Shown: positions 43,616-53,686 of the stretch, piece by piece
Layout: every line of letters starts with the position of its first letter
How positions within the stretch are numbered: position 1 is the stretch's first letter
Source: Zygaena filipendulae
Taxonomy: Eukaryota; Arthropoda; Insecta; Lepidoptera; Zygaenidae
Assembly: GCA_907165275.2 (NCBI GenBank)
Contig: OU015679.1
Coordinates: 62,001 to 126,000, forward strand
Reading direction: 5' to 3'
DNA length: 64,000 nucleotides
Position numbers and translations under genes: made by a program
Notes under the pieces: model-generated
The model's database searches: none
The model's input: only the letters and a program-made list of their open reading frames with translations
What the model was told of the DNA's origin: nothing

Positions 43616-44223
43616 TTGTCAGATTTTAAGCCAACATAAATTGGAATGCAAGCTGAACCTTCTGTAAAATAATCTAACACGCTCGAGTATTAAAAACTGG
43701 ATTTTTTTTTGCATTTTCAAAAATTCGCTGCTACATAGCAGCACAGCATTGGGTTCACTATCCCCTTTGAATATTTGACGCGCTGGAGTAAATGTTTTTT
43801 TTTTCATTTTCTCCCCTTCCGGATAGCCACCCCCACCACGCAAATTGGCAGATGAATGTACCTTAGATATCAGAGACACATTGGAGTATCTAAACTACAA
43901 TATCTGACGCGCTCGAGTATTTCCATGTAACTGTTTGTTTTTACATTTTTGAAAGCCTGTAGAAGCTAAACCTATCAGTGAATGAAAAAACATCATATAA
44001 TCTTATTTTGTTTCTACCTCCTAATCTTCAAAACCCAGTAGGTCCCAACGACGCTCGAGTGAATCCCCATTTAGCATCAATATCTCCCGTAATATTAGCA
44101 ACAGTTCGCGTAGGCGGCAACGGGCGGTTGCGGGCACCCCGCAGTGGGCGAGGCTACCCGTCCACAATTTCCTCTGCTTCACCCCCTCAAATACCTACAA
44201 TTCGTGAAGGGATAGGCCCTTAA

Positions 44224-44365
44224 TACGATAACGCGGGCGGTGGGTAATATATCACACAGTTTATTATTACTTCTACTTGACATCTCCGAACTAAATTTAG
44301 TTTTAAATTTAGAGTGTATCGGCATCTCCTCAGCAAGCAATAGTTTGTATTCTATTTTACTATAT
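44224..44365 (-). pseudogene. Bel-2 gag-pol linker remnant
   Basis: On the minus strand this frame reads SSRSNNKLCDILPTARVIV and then, across the TTAA site, LNTANVQR of the protease part. It shows that the 3.7-kb element interrupted a continuous gag-pol frame. It fades out at a stop near 44370. Confidence 0.65.
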
Positions 44366-44443
44366 GTATTTAAATTTTCTATTTACGTTATTGTGTAAGT
44401 ATTATATTATATGTTTATTTGTGCTCGATGTGTTTCTATTATT

Positions 44444-44704
44444 GTGTATGCTTCGTATTTATGTATGTATGTATGTATGTGTTTGTGTATGTATGTATGT
44501 ATGTGTCTGTGTATGTATGTATGTATGTATGTGAGTATCTATATCTATGTAAGTTTTTATCTAAATATATATCGTAAATGCACCGCCAAGTGAGCTCTCT
44601 GTACTACCTGAAGGTTGACTGGCAGAGAATGCCACTGTGGCATTAAGTCCGCCTTTTGTACCATGATGTGCATAAAGTTTAAATAAATAAATAAATAAAT
44701 AAGT
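44444..44704 (+). mobile_element. 5'-truncated non-LTR element with GTAT microsatellite, copy 2
   Basis: It is the same family as 26406-26753, with an almost identical 3' end and TAAA tail and a shorter GTAT run. It lies between gag and the linker remnant of Bel-2, in opposite orientation to Bel-2. I could not define a TSD. Confidence 0.8.
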
Positions 44705-45598
44705 GAACAAACAGTTATTTCTTTCACACTGATTATTGTTCTCAATGTTTACAGGTTCACTATTCCGAGAAGGTGTTGACTGATGAGGGGTGCCACTTGG
44801 ACCTTTTCGATAATTAAGCGGGTGTATTGAGTGAGTTGTGGGCGATGCTATTGCTAGCTCGTTCACACTCGTTTCGATTAGCGGTTGCGCGGGCGCAATC
44901 ACATGCGCGCGAGGATGCGTTTCGTCGCTGGGGCGGCGTTCAAGTGGCGACTGGCGATTAGTTTGAAGATTAACGATATGCGGTCGTCGTATTTCAAAAT
45001 CATTTAAGTGCAAAAGGGAATGGTGCTTTTTATTGCACTTAACACAAGTTCGTGTCGAACGACATATTTTAGTGTCGTGGAAACCTAAACAGTTTTTACA
45101 AAATGAGAATTTATTAACAATTTCATGTCGCGATGACGGGTCTAAATCAATAAATTTTTGACAAAAGTAAAGTGGATGCCTAATTTTGTTACAAACACTG
45201 CAATTGCTTTTTGTTTCGTTGAATACGAACGATTGGAAAGATTTGTTCTTAATAGAGGGTCGTACTTGCAACGAGCGAGAGGGGATGATATCACTAGCGT
45301 GAGTTTGAGGTTTAGTTTGCAAGTAAGAGCGAGAGAGTATTTTAGATTGTTCTCGAATGAACTTTTGAAAGAATTCGAAAGTAGGTATATCAGAACCTAG
45401 CGAGTTGCGTGTATATTGTTCGAACAAATTAATAGTTTCCTTGTCTAGTTTACTGAGACCTATGTGTAGTACAATGAAATCGGCTAGGTTGTCGATTTTT
45501 AGAAGTTTTAAAGCGGATACTGAGGCGCAATAATGTTCAACGAATGAATCTAGATTTTGATGAGATGCGTGAGTAATGGGTTTGCATTTAAATATTTT
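44705..45598 (-). pseudogene. Bel-2 gag, C-terminal half with zinc knuckles
   Basis: The frame continues from the N-terminal half beyond the inserted DNA at 45599. It includes the gag helix region (ADFIVLHIGL, LFEQYTRNSLGSDIPTFE), a Cys/His series (CSVCNKIRHPLYFC, CKNCLGFHDTKIC, CVKCNKKHHSLLH) and a Pro/Arg-rich tail. It ends at the non-LTR stub at 44704. Gag would coat the RNA. Confidence 0.85.
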
Positions 45599-45602
45599 TT
45601 AA

Positions 45603-45859
45603 TACAGTTGCTCAAAAAGTGGCGTATTGCAGGGACGTTTAGCGTTCGGGATGTGGGCTATTACATACTCGAGCTTTTTGTTTACCTTTCCCGAACTCGT
45701 GCGTTCTCTTTGCCAACTGTCAAAAATGGCGACACGACTTTGACACACTTTTCGCATTACTAATACGGCTAGCGCCATCTCTTGATCACAGTTGGAACTT
45801 AGTTGAGTTTGTTGTGTTTTTGATATTTTATTAAATTGCTTAATTTTTTCGTAACTGTA
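45603..45859. mobile_element. 257-bp TTAA-flanked MITE in Bel-2 gag
   Basis: Ends TACAGTTGCTCAAAAA and, inverted, TACAGTTACGAAAAAA (about 13 of 16 match), flanked by TTAA (45599-45602 and 45860-45863). No coding. The adjoining DNA up to about 45997 is also foreign to gag and includes a long hairpin, so the gag break may contain two insertions. Confidence 0.65.
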
Positions 45860-45882
45860 TTAAAAATAGTTGTTCAGTACAC

Positions 45883-45992
45883 GTGCGGAACCGTCATTGC
45901 AACTAGTTCCGACTGTCAACCCTCACCTTCGGCTGCGCCTCGGCTCGGGTAGACATTTGTCGGAACTCTTTGCAATGACAGGCTTTCCGCAC
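45883..45992. repeat. Imperfect inverted repeat of about 35 bp arms
   Basis: The left arm starts GTGCGGAACCGTCATTGCAA (45883) and the right arm ends TTGCAATGACAGGCTTTCCGCAC (to 45992), with TAGTTCCGAC/GTCGGAACT pairing further in. The 35-bp loop is CG-rich. It could be the core of a foldback element. Confidence 0.75.
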
Positions 45993-45996
45993 TTAT

Positions 45997-46606
45997 AATG
46001 AAATATACTATTTTGTAAGTATTGCGTAGCGAGCGTTCGTACGTCTTGGTACCTCTCAACGAGTAGGCTCCAAATTATGTTGTAATTGGAAGCGATGGGT
46101 ACTACTCCCGCGGTAACGGATAATGCAGATCCCGACAATTTCGATACTAAGTATTGAATGCGTTCTGCGTCAGTGAGATGTTCATTATCATGAATCATTT
46201 CTTTAAAGTTTTGATAAAATAGCGGCCAATTGGTCGGGTCTCCGTTGAATGAAACTAAATCTAAGACAGGCAGTTTGTGCTTGGGCTTAGAAATAGGTAT
46301 AGAATTAGTCTCTTTGTGAGATTGAGCGAGGGACTCTTCGACACTTTTTATGTGACAATATAATTCATCAAACGCTTCTATAGCTTTAAATGAGGGCTTA
46401 TAATTAGCGTCCAGGGAAATATTAGTAAAATTAATGTCATGAACAACTTGCGTGTATTCTTGTCTAATCTTCGCGAGGGTTTTTGTGCGGACGAGGAACT
46501 GCTGCTGTTCATCGGCAGTTGAGGTCGACTTACTCAAGTCGTATGCATTTTGCAAAATTGAGAATAGACTTTGACGTTTCGCCTCTAAAATAGTTAAAGT
46601 CGTCAT
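45997..46606 (-). pseudogene. Bel-2 gag, N-terminal half
   Basis: It starts MTTLTILEAKRQSLFSILQN at 46606, closely parallel to Bel-1 gag (ILEAKREAIFESMQN). The DUF1759-type core is LPVLDLVSFNGDPTNWPLFY, NEHLTDAERIQYLVSKLSG and VERYQDVRTLATQYLQN. Codons after about 45997 belong to inserted DNA. The frame resumes at 45598. Confidence 0.88.
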
Positions 46607-46938
46607 TGTTTTTATGCGGATGCGGCGAGGAAAAAATAATATTTAAATTAAAATATTAAAGCGGGTGCGGAAAAATATTAATATTCAATTTAAATTGTTA
46701 AAGCGGGTGCGGAAAAATATTAATATTTAATTTAAAATATTATTTAGCGGGTGCGGTATGCGGTATGGTCAGCCTAGGTTGTGTGTACTTGTTATGTGTA
46801 AATGGTGTTTAGATAATGAAATATGATGAGGTTGCGGTGTGTAATAGAATCTTGCGGATAATTAAAAGGGAAATATGATGGATTTTGTCGCGATTGGACC
46901 GAAAAAGGGATAGATACGGCTCGATTGGACCAAAAGTA
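46607..46938 (-). other. Bel-2 leader: primer site and tandem repeats
   Basis: The minus-strand primer site TGGTCCAATCGAGCC (46918-46932) lies six bases after the 5' LTR and, like that of Bel-1, resembles the complement of tRNA-Tyr. Three units with GCGGGTGCGG start at 46661, 46703 and 46747 and are separated by AT-rich spacers. Confidence 0.7.
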
Positions 46939-47326
46939 TGGAGTAGCCCGGATAGAGAAGTCCGGGCAATGAGGGGTGAGGGATGAGAAATAAGGATAAA
47001 TACCTTTGAGAGCAGGTGCTGATTCTCCTTCGGTTCTTCTTCGCGACGTTTCTATCACACTTAATTTTAATTACACCATCAGTCAGTACACTTATTACAC
47101 TAGGCCTAGTTTTGCGGTGCGGTGCGGTGCGGTGCGGTTTTTTGTTTGATGCGCGGGCGCGGAGCGGTGTAGCTCGCCGTGGCGGCGGCCGTACTCTCGG
47201 GTCGAGGGAACAGATGGAACTGGGGTGCGTGATGGGGATGGAATCAGTTATAAGGGATACAGATTCCATAGATTAAGGTATAGAGGTAGGTCGAGTGTAG
47301 GCGTGTGTGCGTATGCGGCGCAACCA
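46939..47326 (-). repeat. 5' LTR of Bel-2
   Basis: 388 bp, TGGTTGCGCC...CTACTCCA on the minus strand, followed by TSD CAAAG at 47327-47331. The GCGGT run (47115-47138) is longer than in the other LTR. Confidence 0.9.
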
Positions 47327-47331
47327 CAAAG

Positions 47332-48551
47332 AAAAGGATAAATTTAGATTATTAAATAAAAAAATTAAACTGTTCTTCCTCTAGAGGCAAAAAATATTAA
47401 ATAATTAATTAATATTAATTAATTATTTAAAAATAAATTTATAATCTAAGTTAATCAATAACTAATAATCGAGTTATTTAAGATAATTTTTTTTATGAAT
47501 TGTATGTACATACTTTGATACAATAACCAACATACAGTCATCTTTCAACATTTAATAACGATATACAACTTTGTTTCGATATTTCTAATCAGCTTCTACC
47601 ACAACACTAGCTGTAGGCGGCACCTGTGTGCAATACGAGAGCGGGCAGAGAGCGGTGTCTTTGATGCCCGCCGCGCGCGCTAGGTGTAGGTAGCAATTTC
47701 TTTGACAAAGGCCGCGCGCGCACTTTCCGAAAGACCGTAATTCAAAACTCCTATTGTTTCATTATTTCGGCAAGTGCAATCACTACCCAGATGGTGTAGC
47801 GCGTAAACCAGACTACTCACCGCACACTCCCGGTTATACCGGCTTCAAATCCTAACAACGATTACTTCGTAATGATCTTTTTGTGCAATATTTTTTTTTA
47901 CTTTTTAGCTAATGATTATTATTTTCCTGGAAATCTACTTTTCAGTGTCGGTTTCACTTACTCATCTAAAATTTTTTAAAACGTTATTTTCAACGCGGAA
48001 TTTACAGTTTTTTCACTGTGGTAACAAGATAGGCCTCGATACTCGTTGTTTTTCCGAAATACCTACTCACTTATCGCATTTTCCAGTCACGTGTATCATC
48101 TCCCCAGTCGCCCGCCAGTCAAATAATCCAGAATTATCAAAGATTGCACTACAATAATAATTGTTGTAGGTAGATTAATCATTGTCGTGTTACATTTTGA
48201 TGCGCGGGACTCGACGGGGGTGGCGCGGACGCGGCAATGCGGGCGTCAATGACTCGTGCCCGTACGTGACCTCTGCGTGAGAGCTACTCGCTCGCCCCGC
48301 CCGTGCGTTGTACATTGAATTATCTTTCTTCGTAGCCTTGTTTTAGTTGCAAATAATTGAAATAACTACCAAGTTACTTTTTTACTTATTTACTTAAGAG
48401 AAAATATTGGTCACGTGATACACTACAAAAATAACTTCTTCTTACTCTTGAAAACCGTTGATTTCCCAGCTGAATTTCCACGTCTAAAATTTTCGTACTG
48501 GTGTAGGGAATATCGTAGTTTCGGATATGTCGGAGGTTTGTTGACACCCGG
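47332..48551 (-). other. Mariner 5' end region
   Basis: 1.2 kb of non-coding DNA between Bel-2 and the mariner terminus at 48551. It is AT-rich at 47332-47560. GC-rich islands lie at about 47630-47720 and 48195-48310, and may be relics of further insertions. A perfect 34-bp AT palindrome lies at 47397-47430. I see no gene. Confidence 0.55.
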
Positions 48552-49198
48552 TATATATTTATGCGTCCTGGCAATGTCTGAGCCATCTGAGCCAGGAATG
48601 GTAGCTTTTGACGAGATGTTGACCGGGGTTAAACCGACAAACACAAACTAAAACAGATTGTAGGGATAGACAAACATAAGGGTCAAGATTATTCAAACTT
48701 AGCCTACAAGCCAATATAAACTAATGATTTAGGCCGGTAAACAAACTAATAAAATAGAACATCGATATAATGTTAGGGAGGCAGGTCGTCACAAACAAAC
48801 TAACAAAACTAGATCATCCACATAAATAAACTAAAACTAGATCATCCACATAAATAGATTAAAAATAGATCATCCACCTAAAGTTAGGAAAGAGGTCGCA
48901 CGAAAGCAATAAAAATAGGGATTCGTCCGTGTACAAATCTAAAACCGTGCGTCAAATTCGCTAAGCATAAATTAGAGATCGTTCATGTATTAACTTTAGA
49001 ATCTTAGCTATAAACTTAACCAAACAAAAAACTATGATGCAAATACTAAGACGATAGTTCAATCTCAACCTAAAAGGATCATAGGTTACTGCACACAACG
49101 AATTTAGAGTCCTAACCACTAGACAATCAGGCCAAATTAGAGATAATCGTAGTAAGAAGTAGATCGGAGGAAGTCGCGCGGGGGGGGGGTAAGTTACA
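48552..49198 (+). repeat. 5' LTR of element B, right part
   Basis: It resumes with TATATATTTATGCGTCC after the mariner and ends AAGTTACA at 49198. It aligns with 59991-60421 plus 63133-63336 of the 3' LTR and with G1. A G run (about 49180-49190) precedes the end, as in the other copies. Confidence 0.88.
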
Positions 49199-49848
49199 AA
49201 TTGGTGCCGTGACCAGGATCATGGCTAAGTTAGAAATGTAAAAGCGACCGCGACAGCGAATCGCATGGTTGGCTTGCATAAATGTAAAAGCGACCGCGAC
49301 AGTGAATCGCATGGTTGGCTTACATACGAATAAACGACCGCGACAGCGTATCGCATGGTTGACTAGAATGAATACAAATGGCCTAGGTCAATAAATGTAT
49401 GGCTATTTAAACATAATAACGTGGGGGTAACACCCTACAAATTGTTGCTTGTGAAAATGGAAAGGTCTTGAGATTGGACTTCGGCTTGAAAGTGTTTGCA
49501 TTATAAGTATTATAGTAGTAGTAGTAGTAGTATTATAAGTTTGCATTTCTTTGCAGATTGCTAAGGAATGAAAATTTATATTGAAGTTAAAACTCTTGAA
49601 GAATAGAAGCGTTAAACAGTGAGAAAATAAACTTTAACCGATTAGATTGTCCAAGGTCGATCAGCTAGTGTTAGTGTGATTATACGTAAAAACTTTAATA
49701 AATACAAAATATTTTCGTTCGCGATTTAGAAGCTTAAATTAGTTAATTTCTTTAGTTCGTTTAAATTAGTGAAATAAGTGATAAATAAAAAACAGTCAAA
49801 AATTAAAAAAAACGTTTAAAATAGGCAAATGATAAGGCGCTAATTCGG
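49199..49848 (+). other. Element B leader
   Basis: Primer site TGGTGCCGTGACCAGG at 49202-49217, three GCGACCGCGACAG-type tandem units at 49236-49362, a TAG microsatellite at about 49511-49530, then AT-rich DNA. At about 49848 it jumps directly into the pol connection domain, marking a large deletion. Confidence 0.8.
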
Positions 49849-51440
49849 ACCCAGATAAATTAAAGAGTATTAGAGATTTTCCGCAACCTAAAAGGCTAAA
49901 ACAATTACGCGCGTTTTTAGGACTTTGCAATTTCTATCGTAGATCTATGCGTGATTATAGTATATTAATCTTACCGTTATGTAAGTTATTAAAGAAGCTT
50001 CAGGCGTGGAAATGGGGTATTGAGGAACAGAGGGCGTTCGAATTATTAAAAACTAGATTCATACAGACGGTAATGTTACATCATCCAGATTTTAATAAAC
50101 CATATTACTTGCAAACAGATAGCTCAGGCATAGGGTTAGCTGGGGTACTCTATCAGTTAGATGACAAAAATGAAATGAAAGTATTAGGGTATCACAGTAG
50201 AACGTTGAAGGGACCGGAATTAAATTGGACAGTTACAGAACAAGAGTTTTACGCGATAATTAGTAGTATTAAAAAGTTCGAAACGTATTTACGGGGAGCA
50301 AAATTTACGATCAAAACAGATCATAAGGCGTTAACGTTTATTAAAAAATTGGAAGTTGTATAACAGTAGGGTTACGCGTTGGATATTATATTTAGAACAA
50401 TTCGATTACACGGTGGAACACATATCGGGTAGACAAAATTTGGTTGCAGATATATTGTCACGGTATCTTCCTGCCGGTAAACAAATACAAGAGGATAGGG
50501 AAAAATGTTTCGAGATACTATACGTGGAGAGCGCGGACAACGTTGAGCTCAAGGAAAAATTAAATAAATTGTCGGAATTGCAGTCATTAGATAGCGAAAT
50601 TAAAAATATTAGAGAACGTTTAGGACGTATAAGTGTTGCGCAGTGTAGACCTGATAGAATTGCTTTACGTTGCAAATTGCGGGATAATATCTTGTATTAT
50701 GATTCAGTAGAAACGCGCAAGGAAGTCGTGTACCTCCCAAGAAGTTTAGTTAATGATGTAATTGATCAGGTGCACCTTGAGATGGGTCACCAAGGTGCTT
50801 ATAAAATAATTAAATACATTAGAGATAGATTTTACTGGGGTTCGCTTACCAAAGATGTTAGGAAGAGGGTTAAGGTTTGTCATATTTGTCAAATGTCGAA
50901 GAGCGAAAATATAAAATATGTAGGGCCGTGTCAATCAATATTGTCTAAGGATATAGGAGATATAGTTATGGCGGATCTTTATGGGCCATTACCAGCGGGT
51001 AATCTCGGGGCCAGATTTATAATAGTATTTCAAGATTCGTTTAGTAAGTTTATTAAAATGTATTCATTGAAAAATGCAACCGGGAAAAGCGTTTTAACTA
51101 AATTTAAACATTTTACGGAAGTAATCAAACCAAAAGCCATTATGACGGATAATGGAAAACAATTTATTAGTATAGTTTGGAAAGGGGGTGTAAGGGCGTT
51201 AGGTTGTAAACCAATTTATACGACTGTAAGAAATCCTAGACCTAACACCGTAGAGCGAGTAAACAAGGAGTTGGGTTGTTTGTTCAGGACTTATTGTCGC
51301 GCGAATCATAAGTCTTGGCCAACTATCTTACCAGCCTTGGAGGAATTATATAATAATAGTCATCACGATAGTACAGGCTTCACACCGTGTGAAATTATGT
51401 ACGGCGAATCGAATAAAATTTCATTCGACGATAAACTTAA
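49849..51440 (+). pseudogene. Element B RNase H and integrase, first part
   Basis: The connection (LRAFLGLCNFYRRSMRDYS) leads to RNase H with LQTDSSGIGLAGVLYQ, TEQEFYAI and KTDHKAL. An extra A in an A run near 50344 shifts the frame; the second frame continues with ADILSRYLPAGK. Integrase then has HLEMGHQGAYK ... CHICQ, D in MADLYGPLPAG, D in MTDNGKQFIS and E in NTVERVNKELG. The frame is cut at the TTAA target (51437-51440) by the piggyBac insertion. Gag, protease and the catalytic half of RT are absent, so B could only have moved with help from a relative. Confidence 0.87.
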
Positions 51441-51448
51441 CACGTTAA

Positions 51449-51705
51449 GTGCGGAACGAGGCCTAAATCACCCCACATGCAACTTCCTTGTGGTGCGGCA
51501 AGGAAAAACGTGAACATCTCTGTCGTGCGAAGGGCATAGCTTTGGTTTGGTCCAGAAAAGAGATAAATGTATATTTGAGATGCGCTAATGGTCCCGGACC
51601 TTGGTACCGGATGTCTTAGGCCTCGTACCGCACTGAATTAATATAATTTTAATGCAGTGCGGAACGAGGCTAAAACGTCCCATATCCCCTCGGACCTCGT
51701 ACCGC
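51449..51705. repeat. Alternating subterminal repeats at the piggyBac left end
   Basis: The word GTGCGGAACGAGGC occurs near 51449 and 51656. Its near-complement GCCTCGTACCGCAC lies at about 51618 and a shorter form (CCTCGTACCGCAC) at about 51693. The middle two form an inverted repeat at 51618-51671. At the right end related words stand near 56852 (gtgcgttacgaggt) and 57090 (acctcgaaccgca). They are likely transposase-binding sites. Confidence 0.75.
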
Positions 51706-51780
51706 ACCCAACGCGAGCTCCCCGCGACTAGTGTTGTGCATCACGTCGATTGGAGAGCACGTCTTTTTACATCGCCGAAG

Positions 51781-51840
51781 ATGTCTAAACGATGTCGGAA
51801 GAAGTTAATTTTAAAAAACCCAGAAACGGAACCAAAACAG
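51781..51840 (+). CDS. piggyBac transposase exon 1 (proposed)
   Basis: ATG 51781 opens a 20-codon basic segment (MSKRCRKKLILKNP and on) ending in CAG before a consensus donor GTAAGT at 51841. Its phase fits the acceptor at 53686/53687. A second consensus donor at 51917 would put the next exon out of frame. No cDNA evidence is available, so this exon is a proposal. Confidence 0.55.
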
Positions 51841-53686
51841 GTAAGTTTTTTAATTGATATTTTTGTAGGTAGTGAAAAACTCCACAAAAAACGCAAAGCA
51901 GCCGTTGAGAAAACAGGTAAGTAATTAATTAATAATTCAGTAAGTAGTTCTTTGTCTAGGTTTTGAATTGTAAATAAAGATTACCTAACGATTTTTATGG
52001 TTCCGTATCGAAAGATAAATACAGGACCCTCTATTACTAAGACTTCGCTGTCTGTCCGTTTGTCTGTCACCAGATATCTCAAGAATCGCGACAACTAGAT
52101 AGTTGAAGTTTTCTCAAATTAAGTAGGTACTTCTGTTGCCGCTATAACAACAATACTAAAACGTTAAAAACAACAAAATATGTACAGGGTTATTTTTAAT
52201 CACCAAGTTTGTTGAGTGTGTTAGATTCGACTTATGTAAATTTTACATGATATATGATGACGTAAGCATGTGTCAGTCACGTGGTCGGAAGAGAGCACCA
52301 GGCGGAGTAGGTATATTATTGTACGATGGTAAAAGTACAGAAATTATGTCTTAGTAGCTAATTTAAGAAACTCAATATTTTAATGTTTTTTTTTTTGTTT
52401 TTAGCCATCTTTTATAAAGGATTACAGTGTTTGTAAGTACGTTTTGTATAAGCATGCGTGGATATGATATTTCTAACATTTGTCTATAAGATTACTTGTG
52501 TGAAAAGCTTGATACGAGAATTAATTTTGCACTAACTAATACACCGTTTTTTTATTGAACCTTAACATAATATTCAACAGCAAAAGGTGCTGTCAAAATG
52601 TAATCGCATGTAAATAATCTGGACCATTATAAAGCTTGAGAAGAAAGATGCAGCATACAGACTATTTGGTATAAAATTACAGTATATTATATAATATACC
52701 GCAGCTTCACTCGCTTCATTCTTCACTCGGGATCTAGGCTTAATGCGTCTCGATTAAATCTGCTATCGGTTTCTGAATAAAGCGTTTACGGAGTGGGACT
52801 GGGATGCTAAGTATTTATTGTAAAACAAATCTTGAAAACTTTTTTAAAAGTGTGTGGTGTGTGCGTTTGTTTTTTGTAATGAATAAGCATGTTAAATTCA
52901 TTTCTATTTTTAAACTACTATTCGTGTTTATATTTTGCACCACTTATATTATGAATAATAATATAACATCTAATAAAGCGAACCCTCCTAGGTTGTAACA
53001 ACTCGCGAAATAGAACAACTTTCATAAGAAAACGATAAAAATACTTTTTCAACAAATTAGTGCAAATTAGTGAAGAAAATTTGTATACAGGCAATATCAG
53101 TTGTTCCAACTGACTGCCTTAATTATGATACCTATACTTATTAATAATAAAATTAACTTGTCACACAAAACTTACTCTTAGGACTTTGTATAGGAAGTAT
53201 ATATTTTTTCTTCGCTTTTATTTTGATGAAACTTGTTTACTTTCACGAGTTTTATCACCACCTAAAGAGGTTTTTCATATAAGAATAACACTTTGTTTAA
53301 ACTATCACCAAGCAAAGGCTTTCTCTAGCAGCTTATTAATAAATTATATTTTCGAGTGTACCCATCATACAAAGCCAATATTAAATTACTGAATTGTCAC
53401 TATGACGAAGATATTTTGATGTTTTACAAACCTGGTTAGGTATATGAAAATGATTGAACTTAGAGACATTTTTGGCGATCTATTAAATAATACCTATATA
53501 AAGAAAAGTACCTACTTTGAATCTCATAATACCTAAACTAGTCGCTGAGCCCGCGGTATTTGCGTATCGTTTTTTTTTCTAGTCATTTCTATTCTATTTT
53601 TTTACCGTGTTTTGATCAGTACACTCAATAAATGGCTACTGGTAGCTGAGAACTGCCTGTATATGCAAAATGCAAATTTTTTTCAG
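51841..53686 (+). other. piggyBac intron 1 (proposed)
   Basis: 1.85 kb without a convincing coding signal, AT-rich, from GTAAGT to a TTTTTTTCAG acceptor. It may itself contain older repeat DNA. The 60-70 codon frames in it look accidental. Confidence 0.5.

Larger units (their letters stand above)
40507..44219. mobile_element. 3.7-kb non-autonomous TTAA-flanked element
   Basis: It is bounded by TTAA (40503-40506 and 44220-44223) inside the Bel-2 gag-pol frame; excision at one TTAA joins codons for IVLNTANVQR without a shift. The ends are GGGGCCATC and, inverted, GGGCCTATC, so short imperfect terminal repeats. TTAA targeting is the mark of the piggyBac superfamily. It has no transposase frame. 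The interior holds a 100-bp satellite array (41321-42975) and a repeated CTCGAGCGCGTCAGAT motif also found in the 60422-63128 element. Confidence 0.75.
37692..47326 (-). mobile_element. Bel-2: BEL/Pao element, minus strand, internally deleted
   Basis: LTRs 46939-47326 (5') and 37692-38067 (3'), ends TGGTTGCGCC...CTACTCCA, flanked by CAAAG (37687-37691 and 47327-47331). Gag, protease, RT and part of RNase H are recognisable. The rest of RNase H and all of integrase are deleted, fusing RNase H to the last 50 residues of the polyprotein. It is further broken by a 3.7-kb TTAA element, a non-LTR stub and a MITE. Confidence 0.9.
33185..48551 (-). mobile_element. DD41D mariner-type DNA transposon, inflated by nested insertions
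   Basis: The termini are CAGGGTGTAAAAAGACC at 33185 and, inverted, CCGGGTGTCAACAAACC at 48551; about 20 of the first 26 bases agree. They are flanked by TA. Deleting the segment and one TA rebuilds the B LTR exactly as seen at 59985-60010. Its own DNA amounts to roughly 3.2 kb: 33185-34312, 34848-35655, 37566-37691 and 47332-48551. The rest is a 530-bp repeat, a CR1-like fragment and Bel-2. The transposase has frameshifts and is inactive. Confidence 0.85.

Noticed and set aside
51841..51868. 28-bp intron in the piggyBac first exon
   Set aside because: Donor and acceptor words are present, but 28 bp is too short for a normal spliceosomal intron.
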